A stretch of 64,000 nt of DNA from Halochromatium sp. (lineage in GTDB: Bacteria > Pseudomonadota > Gammaproteobacteria > Chromatiales > Chromatiaceae): positions 124,001 to 188,000 of the forward strand of contig POWB01000003.1 of the NCBI GenBank assembly GCA_010912705.1, written 5' to 3'. Below are positions 51,793-62,753 of the stretch, one piece after another. The notes under the pieces were generated by a model. The model had not been told where the DNA came from. It saw nothing but the letters and a program-made list of their open reading frames with translations, and made no database searches. A program made the position numbers and the translations under genes. The number at the start of each line of letters is the position of its first letter. Within the stretch, counting starts at the first letter, position 1.

Positions 51793-51937
51793 CTCGCGCA
51801 GAGACGCAAAGGCGCAGAGAAGAGAAGAAGAGAAGAAGAGAAGAAGAGAAGAAGAGAAGAAGAGAAGGACAAGAGAAGCGCACTGGGAGCATCGAGTAAG
51901 TTCTTTCTTCCTTTGCGCCTCTGCGTCTCTGCGCGAG
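51793..51937. repeat. large hairpin repeat with internal AAGAAGAG tandem array
   Basis: A perfect 15-bp inverted repeat CTCGCGCAGAGACGC ... GCGTCTCTGCGCGAG, extended by 12 more bases with two mismatches, encloses about 90 bp. The loop holds five perfect AAGAAGAG units (51825-51864). The arms resemble those of the MITE-like element at 15.5 and 29.7 kb (ACGCGAAG repeats), though they are not the same sequence. The 51652-52072 gap holds this and a possible promoter, and nothing coding that I recognise. Confidence 0.8.
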
Positions 51938-52011
51938 CCTCTTCTTGCCCCGTCATAACATCACGCGACATCATATCGAGGCCGCACCCGAAGGCTGGTA
52001 GGTTGACATGC

Positions 52012-52040
52012 TTGACTTGCTGGGTGTCGGCGCCGATAGT
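52012..52040 (+). promoter_or_regulatory. possible sigma-70 promoter before the DUF1640 gene
   Basis: TTGACT (52012-52017) and GATAGT (52035-52040) separated by 17 bp, 33 bp upstream of the ATG. Both boxes are partial matches to consensus. Confidence 0.35.
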
Positions 52041-52072
52041 GGTTTGAAAAGCAACATTGATTGGTGACCTTG

Positions 52073-52336
52073 ATGTCGGCTGTGACCTTCGACACCCTAA
52101 GATTTTTCGAGCGCTTGAAAGCTGCTGGTGTGTCGGAGCAGCATGCATTGGCAATGGCCGAAGCACAGAAAGAGGCTTTCAGCGATGCCTTAGCTGGCTC
52201 GTTTGCAACGAAGTCTGATATCGCCCGCGTAGAAGCAGACTTGACCGATATCAAGGCGGAACAAAAGATCATGCGTTGGATGCTCGGCTTCTTGCTGGCC
52301 GGCATGGCCGCTCTATTAATCAAGGCATTTGCTTAG
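52073..52336 (+). CDS. DUF1640-like coiled-coil protein with C-terminal membrane segment
   Basis: A protein of about 87 residues. It starts MSAVTFDTLRFFERLKAAGV and contains SEQHALAMAEAQKEAF, a helical coiled coil (ATKSDIARVEADLTDIKAEQ) and a C-terminal membrane helix (MLGFLLAGMAALLIKAFA). This is the pattern of DUF1640 (CCDC90-like) proteins, which are short in bacteria. Its function is unknown; such genes are often found near mobile or toxin-antitoxin genes, but none is adjacent here. ATG 52073 is preferred to 52061 by comparison with the family start. Confidence 0.7.
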   Translation: MSAVTFDTLRFFERLKAAGVSEQHALAMAEAQKEAFSDALAGSFATKSDIARVEADLTDIKAEQKIMRWMLGFLLAGMAALLIKAFA

Positions 52337-52419
52337 TAATTGTCCAGCAAGAGTTTCCTGATGAGAGCGCCACTGTTCGGCGAGCATCGGGAAGTAGAAA
52401 AGAACGGCCCGCTGACAAG

Positions 52420-53574
52420 TCATCCCTCTGACGAGCTGCAGTCGCCATCGAGCAGCGCAGCAAGGGCGTCGATGAGGGCGCTGTTCTCGTCTGGCGTGCC
52501 GACGGTGATACGGAGGCAGTCGGCGAGCATTGGATGGGCGCCGTGGAGGTTCTTGATCAGGATATTGCGCTGGCGCAGGCCGTTGAAGAGCGCGCTTGCA
52601 TGGCCTGGCTGGGTGCGAACCAGGATGAAGTTGGCATCGCTGGGGAACGGGTGGAGTCGGCCTTGGCCGCCGTCGAGCTCAGTGAGTGCGTTCGCAAGCT
52701 GCGTGCGTTCGCTGCGGATCGCCTCGGTCTGTGCATCCAAGACAGGGCGATGCTCAAGTGCGAAGGTGGCACTGGCTTGGCTGAGGACGTTGATGTTGTA
52801 GGGCAGCCTCACTTTATCGATCTGCTCGATCCAGTCCGCTGGGCCGGCGAGATAGCCGAGCCGCAATCCGGCGAGCCCCATCTTTGAGACTGTGCGCATC
52901 ACCAGCAGATTTGGCCACTCGCCGAGCCGTGGCAGGAAGCTGGCATCGGTGAAGGGCGCATAGGCCTCATCGACGATGACCAGTCCCGGGCTGGCGGCGA
53001 TGATCTGCTCGATGGCTGCCGCGTCGAAGAGGTTGCCGGTCGGGTTGTTCGGATAGGCGATGAAGGTCAGCAGCGGCTGGTGGCGCTCGATGGCGGCTAG
53101 GGTCGCATTCAGATCGAGTGAGAAATCGCTGGCGTTGAGGTTGACACCGACATACTCAAGCCCAGCGAAGAGGCCGATCATCCGGTACATCACGAAGCCG
53201 GGATCGAGTGAGAGCAAGGCCGGGCGTCTGGGGACATCATCGTCGCCTGCGTCTCGGCCCGTGCCCGGTGCGGCCACGGCAAGTGCTAGCATCTGGATCA
53301 GCTCGTCAGAGCCATTGCCGAGCAGCAGGTCCATGCCGTCGGGCACCTTCATCGTCTCACGCAGCCTCGCCTGCAGCGCGCGCGCGCGCGGATCCGGATA
53401 ACGGTTCAGCTCGGCCTCGCGCAATGCCTCGAGCCAGTCGTCGCAGAGCGATTCTGGCCAGGGATGCGGATTCTCCATCGCGTCGAGCTTGATCATGCCG
53501 GTGGCGTCCGGCACATGATAAGCCGTGAGTGCCCGAATCTCCGGGCGGATCAGCTGCTCGATCAGGCTATTCAT
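52420..53574 (-). CDS. hisC: histidinol-phosphate aminotransferase
   Basis: A 384-residue PLP enzyme of histidine synthesis, converting imidazole-acetol phosphate to histidinol phosphate with glutamate. It starts MNSLIEQLIRPEIRALTAYHV. Conserved pieces are MDLLLGNGSDELIQML, FIAYPNNPTGNLFD, VIVDEAYAPF and the PLP lysine region RTVSKMGLAGLRLGYLAG. The C-terminal arginine lies in CLRITVGTPDEN. ATG 53574 is used because longer frames overlap hisD. It is the last gene of hisG-hisD-hisC. Confidence 0.94.
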   Translation of the reverse strand: MNSLIEQLIRPEIRALTAYHVPDATGMIKLDAMENPHPWPESLCDDWLEALREAELNRYPDPRARALQARLRETMKVPDGMDLLLGNGSDELIQMLALAVAAPGTGRDAGDDDVPRRPALLSLDPGFVMYRMIGLFAGLEYVGVNLNASDFSLDLNATLAAIERHQPLLTFIAYPNNPTGNLFDAAAIEQIIAASPGLVIVDEAYAPFTDASFLPRLGEWPNLLVMRTVSKMGLAGLRLGYLAGPADWIEQIDKVRLPYNINVLSQASATFALEHRPVLDAQTEAIRSERTQLANALTELDGGQGRLHPFPSDANFILVRTQPGHASALFNGLRQRNILIKNLHGAHPMLADCLRITVGTPDENSALIDALAALLDGDCSSSEG

Positions 53575-53614
53575 GGCACTTAGCCGCATTGTCCTGCAGA
53601 AACGGGTGGAAAGA

Positions 53615-54937
53615 TCAGGCTTGACCGGCGCCGCGATACTCGGCAGAGCGGGCATGGGCGGTCAGCCCCTCGCCACGCGCCAGCGCTGAGGCGGTGTCGG
53701 CGAGCGCCGCGGCGCCGGCCGCTGAGGCCATGATCAGGCTCGAGCGCTTCTGGAAGTCGTAGACGCCGAGGGGCGATGAGAAGCGGGCGGTGCGCGAGGT
53801 CGGCAGCACGTGATTAGGTCCTGCGCAGTAGTCGCCAAGGGCCTCGGCGGTATAGCGGCCCATGAAGATGGCGCCAGCGTGACGGATCTTCTCGGCCAGC
53901 GCCTGCGGCTCGGCCACCGATAACTCCAGATGCTCGGGCGCGATGCGATTGGCGACCTCTGCGGCCTGGTCTTGATCGCGGGCGAGGATGAGCGCACCGC
54001 GCGCGCTCAGGGCTTGGGCGATGATCTCGCTGCGCTCCATCTGCGGCAGCAGCCGCTCGATACTAGCTTCGACCCGGTCCAGATACTCGGCATCCCAGGC
54101 GACAAGCATCGACTGGGCATCCTCGTCATGCTCGGCTTGGGAGAACAGGTCCATCGCGATCCAATCCGGATCGGTCTCGCCGTCGCAGAGGATCAGGATC
54201 TCGGAGGGGCCGGCGACCATGTCGATGCCGACCTGGCCGAATACCGCGCGCTTGGCGGTGGCGACATAGATGTTGCCGGGGCCGACGATCTTGTCACAGC
54301 CCGGAACCGTCTCCGTACCATAGGCGAGGGCGGCGACGGCTTGTGCACCGCCCACGGCGAAGGCGCGATCAACGCCGGCGATGGCGGCCGCGGCCAAGAC
54401 CAGCTCGTTGAGTTCACCGCCGGGGGTCGGCACCACCATCATCAGTTCTGGCACGCCAGCGACCTTAGCCGGCAGCGCATTCATCAGCACCGATGAGGGA
54501 TAAGCCGCCTTGCCGCCGGGCACATAGAGCCCGACGCGATCGAGCGGCGTCACCTTTTGGCCGAGCAGGTTGCCCTCGGCATCGGTGATCTCCCAGCTCT
54601 GCAGGCGCTGATGCTTGGCATAGGTGCGGATGCGCTCGGCGGCGGTCTCTAGGGCCTGTCGCTGAGCGGATGGGATGTGTTCCAGCGCCTCCTGGAGTCG
54701 GCTAGAATCTAGCTCCAGAGCGGCGGCGTTCTCCGGTTGCCAATGGTCAAAGCGCGCGGTGTAGTCGATCAGCGCCGCATCACCGCGCTGACGAATGTCC
54801 GCAATGATGGTCTCGACGGTCTGCTTGACGCCGGCATCCGAGACCGACTCCCAGGCCAGGAGGGCGTCAAGGCGGGCATCGAAATCTGCATCAGCGGTGC
54901 TGAAGCGGGCGATACGGGGGTGAGCGATCTTGGTCAT
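53615..54937 (-). CDS. hisD: histidinol dehydrogenase
   Basis: A 440-residue zinc enzyme that oxidises L-histidinol to histidine in two NAD-linked steps. Motifs: [31 protein letters not shown] (in part [19 protein letters not shown]), the glycine loop [26 protein letters not shown], and the catalytic pair in APEHLELSV and [15 protein letters not shown]. Length matches the family (about 430). It follows hisG by 38 bp and leads hisC. Confidence 0.95.
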   Translation of the reverse strand: MTKIAHPRIARFSTADADFDARLDALLAWESVSDAGVKQTVETIIADIRQRGDAALIDYTARFDHWQPENAAALELDSSRLQEALEHIPSAQRQALETAAERIRTYAKHQRLQSWEITDAEGNLLGQKVTPLDRVGLYVPGGKAAYPSSVLMNALPAKVAGVPELMMVVPTPGGELNELVLAAAAIAGVDRAFAVGGAQAVAALAYGTETVPGCDKIVGPGNIYVATAKRAVFGQVGIDMVAGPSEILILCDGETDPDWIAMDLFSQAEHDEDAQSMLVAWDAEYLDRVEASIERLLPQMERSEIIAQALSARGALILARDQDQAAEVANRIAPEHLELSVAEPQALAEKIRHAGAIFMGRYTAEALGDYCAGPNHVLPTSRTARFSSPLGVYDFQKRSSLIMASAAGAAALADTASALARGEGLTAHARSAEYRGAGQA

Positions 54938-54975
54938 GCTGCTGTCGTGTACGTTACGTGTACGTTACGGGTACG

Positions 54976-55644
54976 TTATTGGCCTGATGCGGCCTGGGCC
55001 TCGACCGCTTCGCGGAGGGATTCGACGAGTGCGATCACACGCGCATGCTTCATCTTCCAGGAGGCCTTGTTGACGATCAAGCGCGAGCTGATATCGCTGA
55101 TGTGCTCGATCGGCACCAGCCCGTTGGCCTTGAGCGTGCCGCCACTCTCGACCAGATCGACGATCAGGTCGGAGAGTCCAACCAGCGGCGCCAGCTCCAT
55201 CGAGCCATAGAGCTTGATGATCTCGACCTGCTGGCCCTTGGCGGCGAAGTGGCGCTCGGCACTGCGAACATACTTGGTCGCAATCCGCAACCGACCGCGC
55301 GCCGGCGGCGGCACCAGCGCGGCCTCAGGTCGGCCAGCGACCATCAGCCGACAGCGCGCGATGCGCAGGTCGAGCGGCTCGTAGAGTCCTTCGCCGCCAT
55401 GCTCGAGCAGTACATCCTTGCCGGCCACGCCGAGATCGGCGGCACCGTATTGCACATAGGTTGGCACGTCACTGGCGCGGATGATGACCAGCTTCACGCG
55501 CGGGTCGTTGGTATCCAGGATCAGCTTGCGGCTGGTCTCCGGGTCTTCGGTCGCGCGTAGTCCGGCAGCCTCGAGCAAGGGCAGGGTCTGCTCGAAGATA
55601 CGCCCCTTGGAGAGCGCGATGGTGAGCCTTGGATCGTCGGACAT
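54976..55644 (-). CDS. hisG: ATP phosphoribosyltransferase, short form
   Basis: A 222-residue first enzyme of histidine synthesis. It starts [23 protein letters not shown]. The phosphoribosyl site is [19 protein letters not shown], with [21 protein letters not shown] and [20 protein letters not shown]. At this length it lacks the C-terminal regulatory domain of the long form (about 300 residues in E. coli). It therefore needs HisZ as a regulatory partner, which is not in the window. ATG 55644 is chosen; the frame upstream is not family sequence. Confidence 0.93.
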   Translation of the reverse strand: MSDDPRLTIALSKGRIFEQTLPLLEAAGLRATEDPETSRKLILDTNDPRVKLVIIRASDVPTYVQYGAADLGVAGKDVLLEHGGEGLYEPLDLRIARCRLMVAGRPEAALVPPPARGRLRIATKYVRSAERHFAAKGQQVEIIKLYGSMELAPLVGLSDLIVDLVESGGTLKANGLVPIEHISDISSRLIVNKASWKMKHARVIALVESLREAVEAQAASGQ

Positions 55645-55692
55645 AGATAGGGTCACTCTCGGCAACGGGGCGGGACAGGGGCGATCAGCATT

Positions 55693-55722
55693 GGTCAGGT
55701 CAGGTCAGGTCAGGTCTGGTCT
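55693..55722. repeat. pentanucleotide tandem repeat upstream of hisG
   Basis: GGTCA four times, then GGTCT twice, in the 119-bp gap between hisG and murA. It is simple-sequence DNA and may affect how the murA-his transcript is read through. Confidence 0.8.
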
Positions 55723-55763
55723 GGTTAGCAGATCGAGGGCGGATGATTAGTGGCCAGGGCAGG

Positions 55764-57403
<1,640 letters not shown>

Positions 57404-57411
<8 letters not shown>

Positions 57412-58006
57412 CGCGAGCCGTCTTCGCGCGCAACTGCTCGATCAGGCCATTGATCCCCGAGGTTGCGATCGTGGTGCGGAACTGGCTGCGATAGTTGGAG
57501 ATCATGCTCACGCCATCGATGACCACGTCATAGACCTTCCAACTGCTACCGTGCTCGATGAGGTAATAATCGATCGGGATCGGCGCGGCACCAGGGGCGC
57601 GCACCTCAGTCGGCACCACCACCGTGCCGGAGCGTGTGCCGGGGCGGGCCGCTTCATAGACAATGTCTTGGCCCGAGTACTTCATGATCGATTTGGCATA
57701 GGTGCGCACCAAGAGGTTGCGAAAGCTGTCGATCAGTTCTTGCTGCTGCGTCGGGCTCGCATCGCGCCAGTCACGGCCAACCGCGAGCCGGGTCATTTGG
57801 TCGAAATCGAAATGCGGCGCTAAGATGCTGTCCACCAGCTCGTTGATCAGCTGCGGCTTGCGTTCGACCTCGGCGCGCCGATTCTCGAGCGTACTGAGCA
57901 TCTTGTCGGCGGTGCGCTCGACCAGCTGCGTCGCCGAAGGTTCGGCGCCCATGGCACCCAAGGGAAATGCTAGCAGCAGGATGCCAGCGATTAGGAGCGC
58001 TTTCAT
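57404..58006 (-). CDS. mlaC: periplasmic phospholipid carrier MlaC
   Basis: A 200-residue exported protein that carries phospholipids between the outer-membrane MlaA complex and inner-membrane MlaFEDB. A signal peptide MKALLIAGILLLAFPLGAMGAE (residues 1-21) precedes PSATQLVERTADKMLSTLENRR. The family core reads HFDFDQMTRLAVGRDWRDASP, NLLVRTYAKSIMKYSGQ and YYLIEHGSSWKVYDVVIDGVSMI. It overlaps mlaD at its start by 4 bp. Confidence 0.94.
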
Positions 58007-58473
58007 TCGCCACCCTCCTCTGCTTTGCTTAAGAGAAATTGTCCGATCATCTGTTCCAGTACCAAGGCCGATTGTGTGAATTCGATGCGATCACCGTTGC
58101 GCAATGGGTCCGGACTGCCGCCTGGGTCCAGGCCGACATATTGTTCGCCCAACAGACCCGCCGTGTAGATATTCGCGAAGGTATCGTTGGGTATCTGATC
58201 GTAGCGGTCCTCAATGCGCAAGGTCACCAGGGCCTGAAAGGTTTCCTGGTCAAAATCGATGGCCTCGACCCGACCTAGCCGCACACCAGCCATACTGACC
58301 GGCGCCCGTACCCGCAAGCTGCCGATGTTGTCGAACTTTGCGGTTAGGGTATATCCCTCGTCAACGCTGGCCATGCTTAGGTTGCTGACGCGCATGGCGA
58401 GGAAGAACAGCGCGACGAAGCCGAGCGCCATGAAGGCGCCGACTAGGATCTCGCTTAGGCGAATAGGTGCCAT
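58003..58473 (-). CDS. mlaD: MlaD lipid-binding (MCE domain) protein
   Basis: A 156-residue inner-membrane protein with one N-terminal membrane helix (about 9-28) and a periplasmic MCE domain: GYTLTAKFDNIGSLRVRAPVSMAGVRLGRVEAI (in part FDNIGSLRVRAPVSMAGVR). It forms a hexameric ring with MlaE and MlaF and receives phospholipid from MlaC. NDTFANIYTAGLLGEQYVGLDPGG is the conserved pore loop. The length agrees with MlaD. It is overlapped by mlaC and follows mlaE by 4 bp. Confidence 0.94.
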   Translation of the reverse strand: MAPIRLSEILVGAFMALGFVALFFLAMRVSNLSMASVDEGYTLTAKFDNIGSLRVRAPVSMAGVRLGRVEAIDFDQETFQALVTLRIEDRYDQIPNDTFANIYTAGLLGEQYVGLDPGGSPDPLRNGDRIEFTQSALVLEQMIGQFLLSKAEEGGE

Positions 58474-58477
58474 GGCT

Positions 58478-59263
58478 TCAGGCTCCGAACATTAATGCGG
58501 TGAGTATGAAATCCAGCCCCAGGATCGCAAGCGCCGATTGCACCACGGTGCGGGTGGTAGCGCGACTAACACCGGCTGAGGTTGGCGTTGCATCATAGCC
58601 TTCGTAGAGTGCGATCCAGGTCACGACCAGGCCAAACACCAGACTCTTGATGACCCCGTTGACTAGGTCTTCATTAAAGTCGATCTTGTTCTGCATCTGG
58701 CCCCAGAAGGCGCCATCATCGACACCTAGTAGTCCAACACCAACAAACCAGCCGCCGATCACGCCGACGGCGCTGAACATAGCGGCCAAGAGTGGCATCG
58801 AGATCAGGCCGGCAAAGAAACGTGGCGTGAGCACCCGTTTGACCGGGTCGACGGCCATCATCTCCAAACCGGACAGTTGCTCGGTTGCTTTCATCAGGCC
58901 GATCTCGGCGGTCAGGGCGGAACCGGCCCTGCCGGCGAACAAGAGGGCCGTGACTACAGGTCCGAGCTCGCGCACCAGCGAGGCCGCGACCATCACGCCG
59001 AGGCTCTCCGCGGCGCCGAATTGCGAGAGCACATAGTGCCCCTGGAGACTCAGCACCATGCCAACGAAGAGGCCTGAGACAAGGATGATCAAGAGCGAGA
59101 GCACGCCGAGGTTGTAGATCTGCGCCAGCAGCAAGCGCGGACGTGCCAGCATTGCGGGCAGGCCACTGAGGATGCCAAGCAGCAGCAGGTGGGCGCGGCC
59201 AAGGCTCGCCAAGATGGCGAGTCCCAAGCGCCCTAGATTCGCGAGTGAGTCGAGCAACAACAC
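58478..59263 (-). CDS. mlaE: MlaE inner-membrane permease
   Basis: A 261-residue ABC permease of the phospholipid transporter with about five membrane helices. Family motifs: [58 protein letters not shown] (in part [20 protein letters not shown]) and [14 protein letters not shown]. The C-terminal [16 protein letters not shown] helix is typical. It starts 5 bp after the mlaF stop and runs into mlaD. Confidence 0.95.
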   Translation of the reverse strand: MLLLDSLANLGRLGLAILASLGRAHLLLLGILSGLPAMLARPRLLLAQIYNLGVLSLLIILVSGLFVGMVLSLQGHYVLSQFGAAESLGVMVAASLVRELGPVVTALLFAGRAGSALTAEIGLMKATEQLSGLEMMAVDPVKRVLTPRFFAGLISMPLLAAMFSAVGVIGGWFVGVGLLGVDDGAFWGQMQNKIDFNEDLVNGVIKSLVFGLVVTWIALYEGYDATPTSAGVSRATTRTVVQSALAILGLDFILTALMFGA

Positions 59264-59268
59264 CGCTC

Positions 59269-60141
59269 TCAGCGCCGCAAGCCTTGGAGCAGATCCTGCT
59301 CCAGCGCCTGTGCGGGGTAATGATAATGGACGGGACCATCTGGCTCGCCGTCCATAAACTGCCGTACCCAGGCCGATTCGTTGGCGGCAACCTGCTGAGG
59401 TGTACCTTGCGCCATGATCTGACCGTTGGCGATGATGTAGAGATAGTCAGCGATACTCGCGGTCTCCCTCACGTCGTGGCTGACGACGATGCTGGTCAGG
59501 CCGCTGGCATCGTTCAGTTGTCGGATCAGTGAGACGAGCACCCCCATCGAGATCGGGTCCTGGCCAGTAAAGGGCTCGTCGTACATGATCATCATCGGGT
59601 CGAGTGCGATCGCTCGGGCTAGGGCGACCCGCCGCGCCATGCCGCCCGAGAGCTGGCTTGGCATCAGTGCCGCGGCACCGCGCAGACCAACCGCCTCAAG
59701 CTTAATCAAGACCAGCTTGCGCAGGATCGAGTCCGACAGCTTGGCATGTTCTCGAAGTGGGAAGGCAACATTCTCAAACACGCTCAAATCGGTGAGGAGG
59801 GCACCACTCTGAAAGAGCATGCCCATGCGAGTACGCAGCTGATAGAGCGCTGCGCGGCTCAGTGATTGAATCTCATGCCCATCGACCTCAATGCTCCCAG
59901 CATCGGCTGGTAACTGGCCGCTGATGAGCTTGAGCAGCGTCGTCTTGCCGGTTCCGCTTGGCCCCATGATGGCCGTGACTCGCCCACGTTGGATGTCCAG
60001 ATCGATGCCGTCAAAGATGCAACGTTGGCCGTGACAGAAGCGCAAGCCACGCACGCGCACCAGCGCTTGATCATCGGCAATAGCGAGGCGGTCTTTAGCG
60101 GTTTGCGACGCGGCTGTATGCTCTGATTGCGCTGATGCCAT
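59269..60141 (-). CDS. mlaF: MlaF ATPase of the phospholipid transporter
   Basis: A 290-residue ABC ATPase that powers MlaFEDB. Walker A is [16 protein letters not shown], signature [20 protein letters not shown], Walker [19 protein letters not shown] and switch histidine [15 protein letters not shown]. The first 25 residues ([20 protein letters not shown]) are extra and low complexity; a start further in is possible. It heads the operon mlaF-E-D-C-B-murA-hisG-D-C. No mlaA is visible. Confidence 0.95.
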   Translation of the reverse strand: MASAQSEHTAASQTAKDRLAIADDQALVRVRGLRFCHGQRCIFDGIDLDIQRGRVTAIMGPSGTGKTTLLKLISGQLPADAGSIEVDGHEIQSLSRAALYQLRTRMGMLFQSGALLTDLSVFENVAFPLREHAKLSDSILRKLVLIKLEAVGLRGAAALMPSQLSGGMARRVALARAIALDPMMIMYDEPFTGQDPISMGVLVSLIRQLNDASGLTSIVVSHDVRETASIADYLYIIANGQIMAQGTPQQVAANESAWVRQFMDGEPDGPVHYHYPAQALEQDLLQGLRR

Positions 60142-60254
60142 CGGATGAGAGTCCTTAGGGTGGGCTGCAATCCAAAGCCAGGCATTCTCGCGGCCTCCCC
60201 TCGCAGCGTCAAGGATGAGACGGCGCTCTTTGTCATGCTCTGCTCCAACCGGGT

Positions 60255-60863
60255 CTACTCCATGCCGAGCAGCTCGAGGAGTGTTTGCCAGCGCATCAGG
60301 TCGTTGCTGCTTGGTCGCGCTAAGATGATCAAGCGCGGTGCTTGGCCTTGATGCTCGGTCATCTTTCGCAGCCAGTCCTTGGCATGGCGGAGATCGCGAT
60401 GCAGCTCGGTTGGAGCCATTAGAGCGTATTCATGGGGGCATGCAGCATCATCTTGCAAGGGGTGCAGGCGTTGATAGCCTAGGCAGCGGCTTGGCTTGAA
60501 GCCCATCAGGGCTGCGGCTCTCGACCTGGAAGTTGGTGCATCAATCGGCTCGAGCCAGCCAGCTAGCAATGACCCGAGCCCTTGCGTCAGGCCCTCCGGC
60601 TGTAACCCCTGGCGAGTGTCGGCGGCTGGCGGTGCAGTCGGCTGCTCGGCGACGAAGCGAAAGCCTGCAGGCACGTCATCCTGCCATTGCGCAACCCGCG
60701 TTGGCTTGGCATTTGTCCAGGTCTCGGCTGGCAGCAGGGTGGCGCGAAACTGGTTGGCGAAATAGCTGAGCTGCCAGTCCTCCGGCAGGTCGTCCGGATA
60801 GAATTGGTCGTGATCAGCCAGATCCCACCAGCCGCGGGAGGTTACCATCGTTGACTCAGTCAT
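60255..60863 (-). CDS. YecE/DUF72-like protein, diverged
   Basis: A protein of about 202 residues. The segment FYPDDLPEDWQLSYFANQFRATLLPA closely recalls the opening of YecE (DUF72) proteins (FYPxDLPxxxRLxYYAxxFxxVExN), a TIM-barrel family of unproven role. The rest, with PTELHRDLRHAKDWLRKM and RLIILARPSSNDLMRW, does not follow the usual barrel, so it may be a diverged or shortened member. ATG 60863 is used, as the longer frame adds no family residues. It sits between mlaF and kdsC, where kdsD is usual in this class. Confidence 0.55.
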   Translation of the reverse strand: MTESTMVTSRGWWDLADHDQFYPDDLPEDWQLSYFANQFRATLLPAETWTNAKPTRVAQWQDDVPAGFRFVAEQPTAPPAADTRQGLQPEGLTQGLGSLLAGWLEPIDAPTSRSRAAALMGFKPSRCLGYQRLHPLQDDAACPHEYALMAPTELHRDLRHAKDWLRKMTEHQGQAPRLIILARPSSNDLMRWQTLLELLGME

Positions 60864-60936
60864 CCGGGTATCATAGGGCCAAGAGCCCGGTGAGTGCACA
60901 GGGGTGAAAAGCCAGTGGGTAGAGAGCCAGAAGCAG

Positions 60937-61467
60937 ATGACCGATTACAAGGCACGCGCTAAAGCGATCAAGATGGTGGTCTTCGATGTCGACGGGGTAC
61001 TGACCGATGGCAGTCTCTTTCTCGGCGATGATGGCCAAGAATACAAGGCATTCAACTCGCGCGATGGCCATGGCATGACGATGCTGCGCCAGGCTGGTAT
61101 CGCTATGGCCGTGATCACGGGGCGTCGCTCGGAGGTGGTGCGTATCCGAATGGAAAGTTTGGGTGTCGAGTACGTCTATCAGGGGCGGCGCGACAAGCGC
61201 CCCGCCTATACTGAGCTGATCCAGGCCTGCGGGCTCGAGCACAGCGAGATCGCCTACATGGGCGATGATGTCGTCGACCTACCGGTGATGCGGCAGGTGG
61301 GTTTGGCGATTGCGGTTGCGGACGCGCATCCTCTCGTCAAGCAGTATTGTCACTGGCAGACGCGCTTGCCCGGGGGCGCTGGTGCTGCGCGCGAGGTCTG
61401 TGAGGAGCTGCTCGCAGCGCAGGGCAAGCTCGACGCCATCTTTGCCGGTTACCTCAGTAGCTCATGA
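60937..61467 (+). CDS. kdsC: 3-deoxy-D-manno-octulosonate 8-phosphate phosphatase
   Basis: A 176-residue HAD-type phosphatase that makes KDO from KDO 8-phosphate for lipopolysaccharide. It starts MTDYKARAKAIKMVVFDVDGVLTDGS, with the nucleophile aspartate in FDVDGVLTDG. VITGRRSEVV, MGDDVVDLPVM and AVADAHPLVKQYCHW are the later motifs. Its usual neighbour kdsD (arabinose-5-phosphate isomerase) is absent here. ATG 60937 is preferred to GTG 60904, whose extra 11 residues are not family sequence. Confidence 0.95.
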   Translation: MTDYKARAKAIKMVVFDVDGVLTDGSLFLGDDGQEYKAFNSRDGHGMTMLRQAGIAMAVITGRRSEVVRIRMESLGVEYVYQGRRDKRPAYTELIQACGLEHSEIAYMGDDVVDLPVMRQVGLAIAVADAHPLVKQYCHWQTRLPGGAGAAREVCEELLAAQGKLDAIFAGYLSSS

Positions 61468-61579
61468 GTCAAGTCCTACTGTTACTGTATTTACTGCCGG
61501 ATTTAATCCCTAGGCAGCTGACCTGGCGATCTGTAAAGCCGACCGCTGCCTGGGCAGATGATCGAGACCCCGCTGAGTC

Positions 61580-62170
61580 ATGCCAGTGACAGGGCGCGAG
61601 CTTTGGGTGGCCATGCTATTGGTCGTCATCGGTCTGATGGCCTGGTGGCTGCTGCCAGCACCTGATATCGATCTGGGCCCGCGGACGACTGCTGAGCGGC
61701 GCCCTGATTATGTGGTGGAAGGGCTGCGCGCCATCACCCTCGACGCAGCCGGTCTACCTGAGCATCGCCTTGACGCAAGTCGACTGCGGCATTATCCGGA
61801 CGATGGCAGCAGTGAGCTGGATGATCCAGTGCTCCTCGTCTATGGTGAGGATGCGCCGGACCTTAGTGCGCGCGCGGCCCGGGCCTGGATCAACAAGCGC
61901 GGCGATGAGATCCTGCTTGAGGAGGATGTCTGGCTGCAGCGCGCAGCGACCGCGGAGTCGGCGCCGATCGAACTGCGCACCAGCGAGCTGTTAGTGCTGC
62001 CAGAGGTCGATTACGCCGAGACCGCGCACTTCGTCGAGATCGAGCGCGAGCGAGATTGGATCACGAGCACTGAAGGTATGCGCGCCTGGCTCGGCGAGAC
62101 GACTCGCATCCAGCTCTTTGGCCGCGCGCGCGCGCTCCTGGCTCCTGACACCGACACTGATGCTGGATAA
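61580..62170 (+). CDS. lptC: LPS export protein LptC
   Basis: A 196-residue protein with one N-terminal membrane helix (about 7-25, WVAMLLVVIGLMAWWLL) and a periplasmic beta-jellyroll. It joins LptBFG to LptA in the LPS bridge. DYVVEGLRAITLDAAGLPEHRLDA, LEEDVWLQRA and TSELLVLPEVDYAETAHFVEIER are in the order expected of LptC. It is followed by lptA with an 11-bp overlap. Confidence 0.9.
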   Translation: MPVTGRELWVAMLLVVIGLMAWWLLPAPDIDLGPRTTAERRPDYVVEGLRAITLDAAGLPEHRLDASRLRHYPDDGSSELDDPVLLVYGEDAPDLSARAARAWINKRGDEILLEEDVWLQRAATAESAPIELRTSELLVLPEVDYAETAHFVEIERERDWITSTEGMRAWLGETTRIQLFGRARALLAPDTDTDAG

Positions 62171-62753
62171 ACGCATGATGAGGACAGGGTTTTTGATCCC
62201 AAGGCAAGACCGCGGTTGGGGGCTAGCTGCGTTGTTGGGCCTGATGTTGACGGTGACGGTGATGCCGATCACGCTAGCGCTGGAGTCGGATCAGTACCAG
62301 CCGATGTATGTCGAGGCCGATGCCGCTGAGCTTGACGAGAAGCAAATGACCAGCCTCTATATCGGTCATGTCGAGGTGACTCAGGGCAGCCTATTCATTC
62401 AGGCCGATGAGGTGCTGGTGCATCATAAGCCCGATCGCCGCGCTGAGAAGATCATCGCCATCGGTCAGCCCGTGCGTTATCGGCAGCAGCTCGATGATGA
62501 TCCAGAGGAGGTCAAAGGTCGCGCCTTGCGGATGGAATATGAGGCCGACCGCGAAGAGCTCACCTTGATCGACGAGGCGGTGCTGATCCAGGGTGAGGAT
62601 CGCTTCGCCAGCGACCGTATCGTCTACAATCGGATCACTGATCGCGTCACGGCGGGCAGTAGCGCCCAGGGCCGCGAGCGGGTGAAGATCCGGATTGAGC
62701 CAGAATCGGAGCCGAATCCGGAGTCCGAGTCGCAGCCAGCCTCAACGCAGTGA
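62160..62753 (+). CDS. lptA: periplasmic LPS carrier LptA
   Basis: A 197-residue exported protein that forms the periplasmic LPS bridge between LptC and LptD. A signal region ([21 protein letters not shown]) ends near residue 39. The jellyroll reads [40 protein letters not shown] in part ([16 protein letters not shown]), with [20 protein letters not shown]. The tail is proline- and glutamate-rich ([14 protein letters not shown]). ATG 62160 overlaps lptC; ATG 62175 is an equally possible start that would shorten the N-terminal region. Confidence 0.9.
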   Translation: MLDKRMMRTGFLIPRQDRGWGLAALLGLMLTVTVMPITLALESDQYQPMYVEADAAELDEKQMTSLYIGHVEVTQGSLFIQADEVLVHHKPDRRAEKIIAIGQPVRYRQQLDDDPEEVKGRALRMEYEADREELTLIDEAVLIQGEDRFASDRIVYNRITDRVTAGSSAQGRERVKIRIEPESEPNPESESQPASTQ

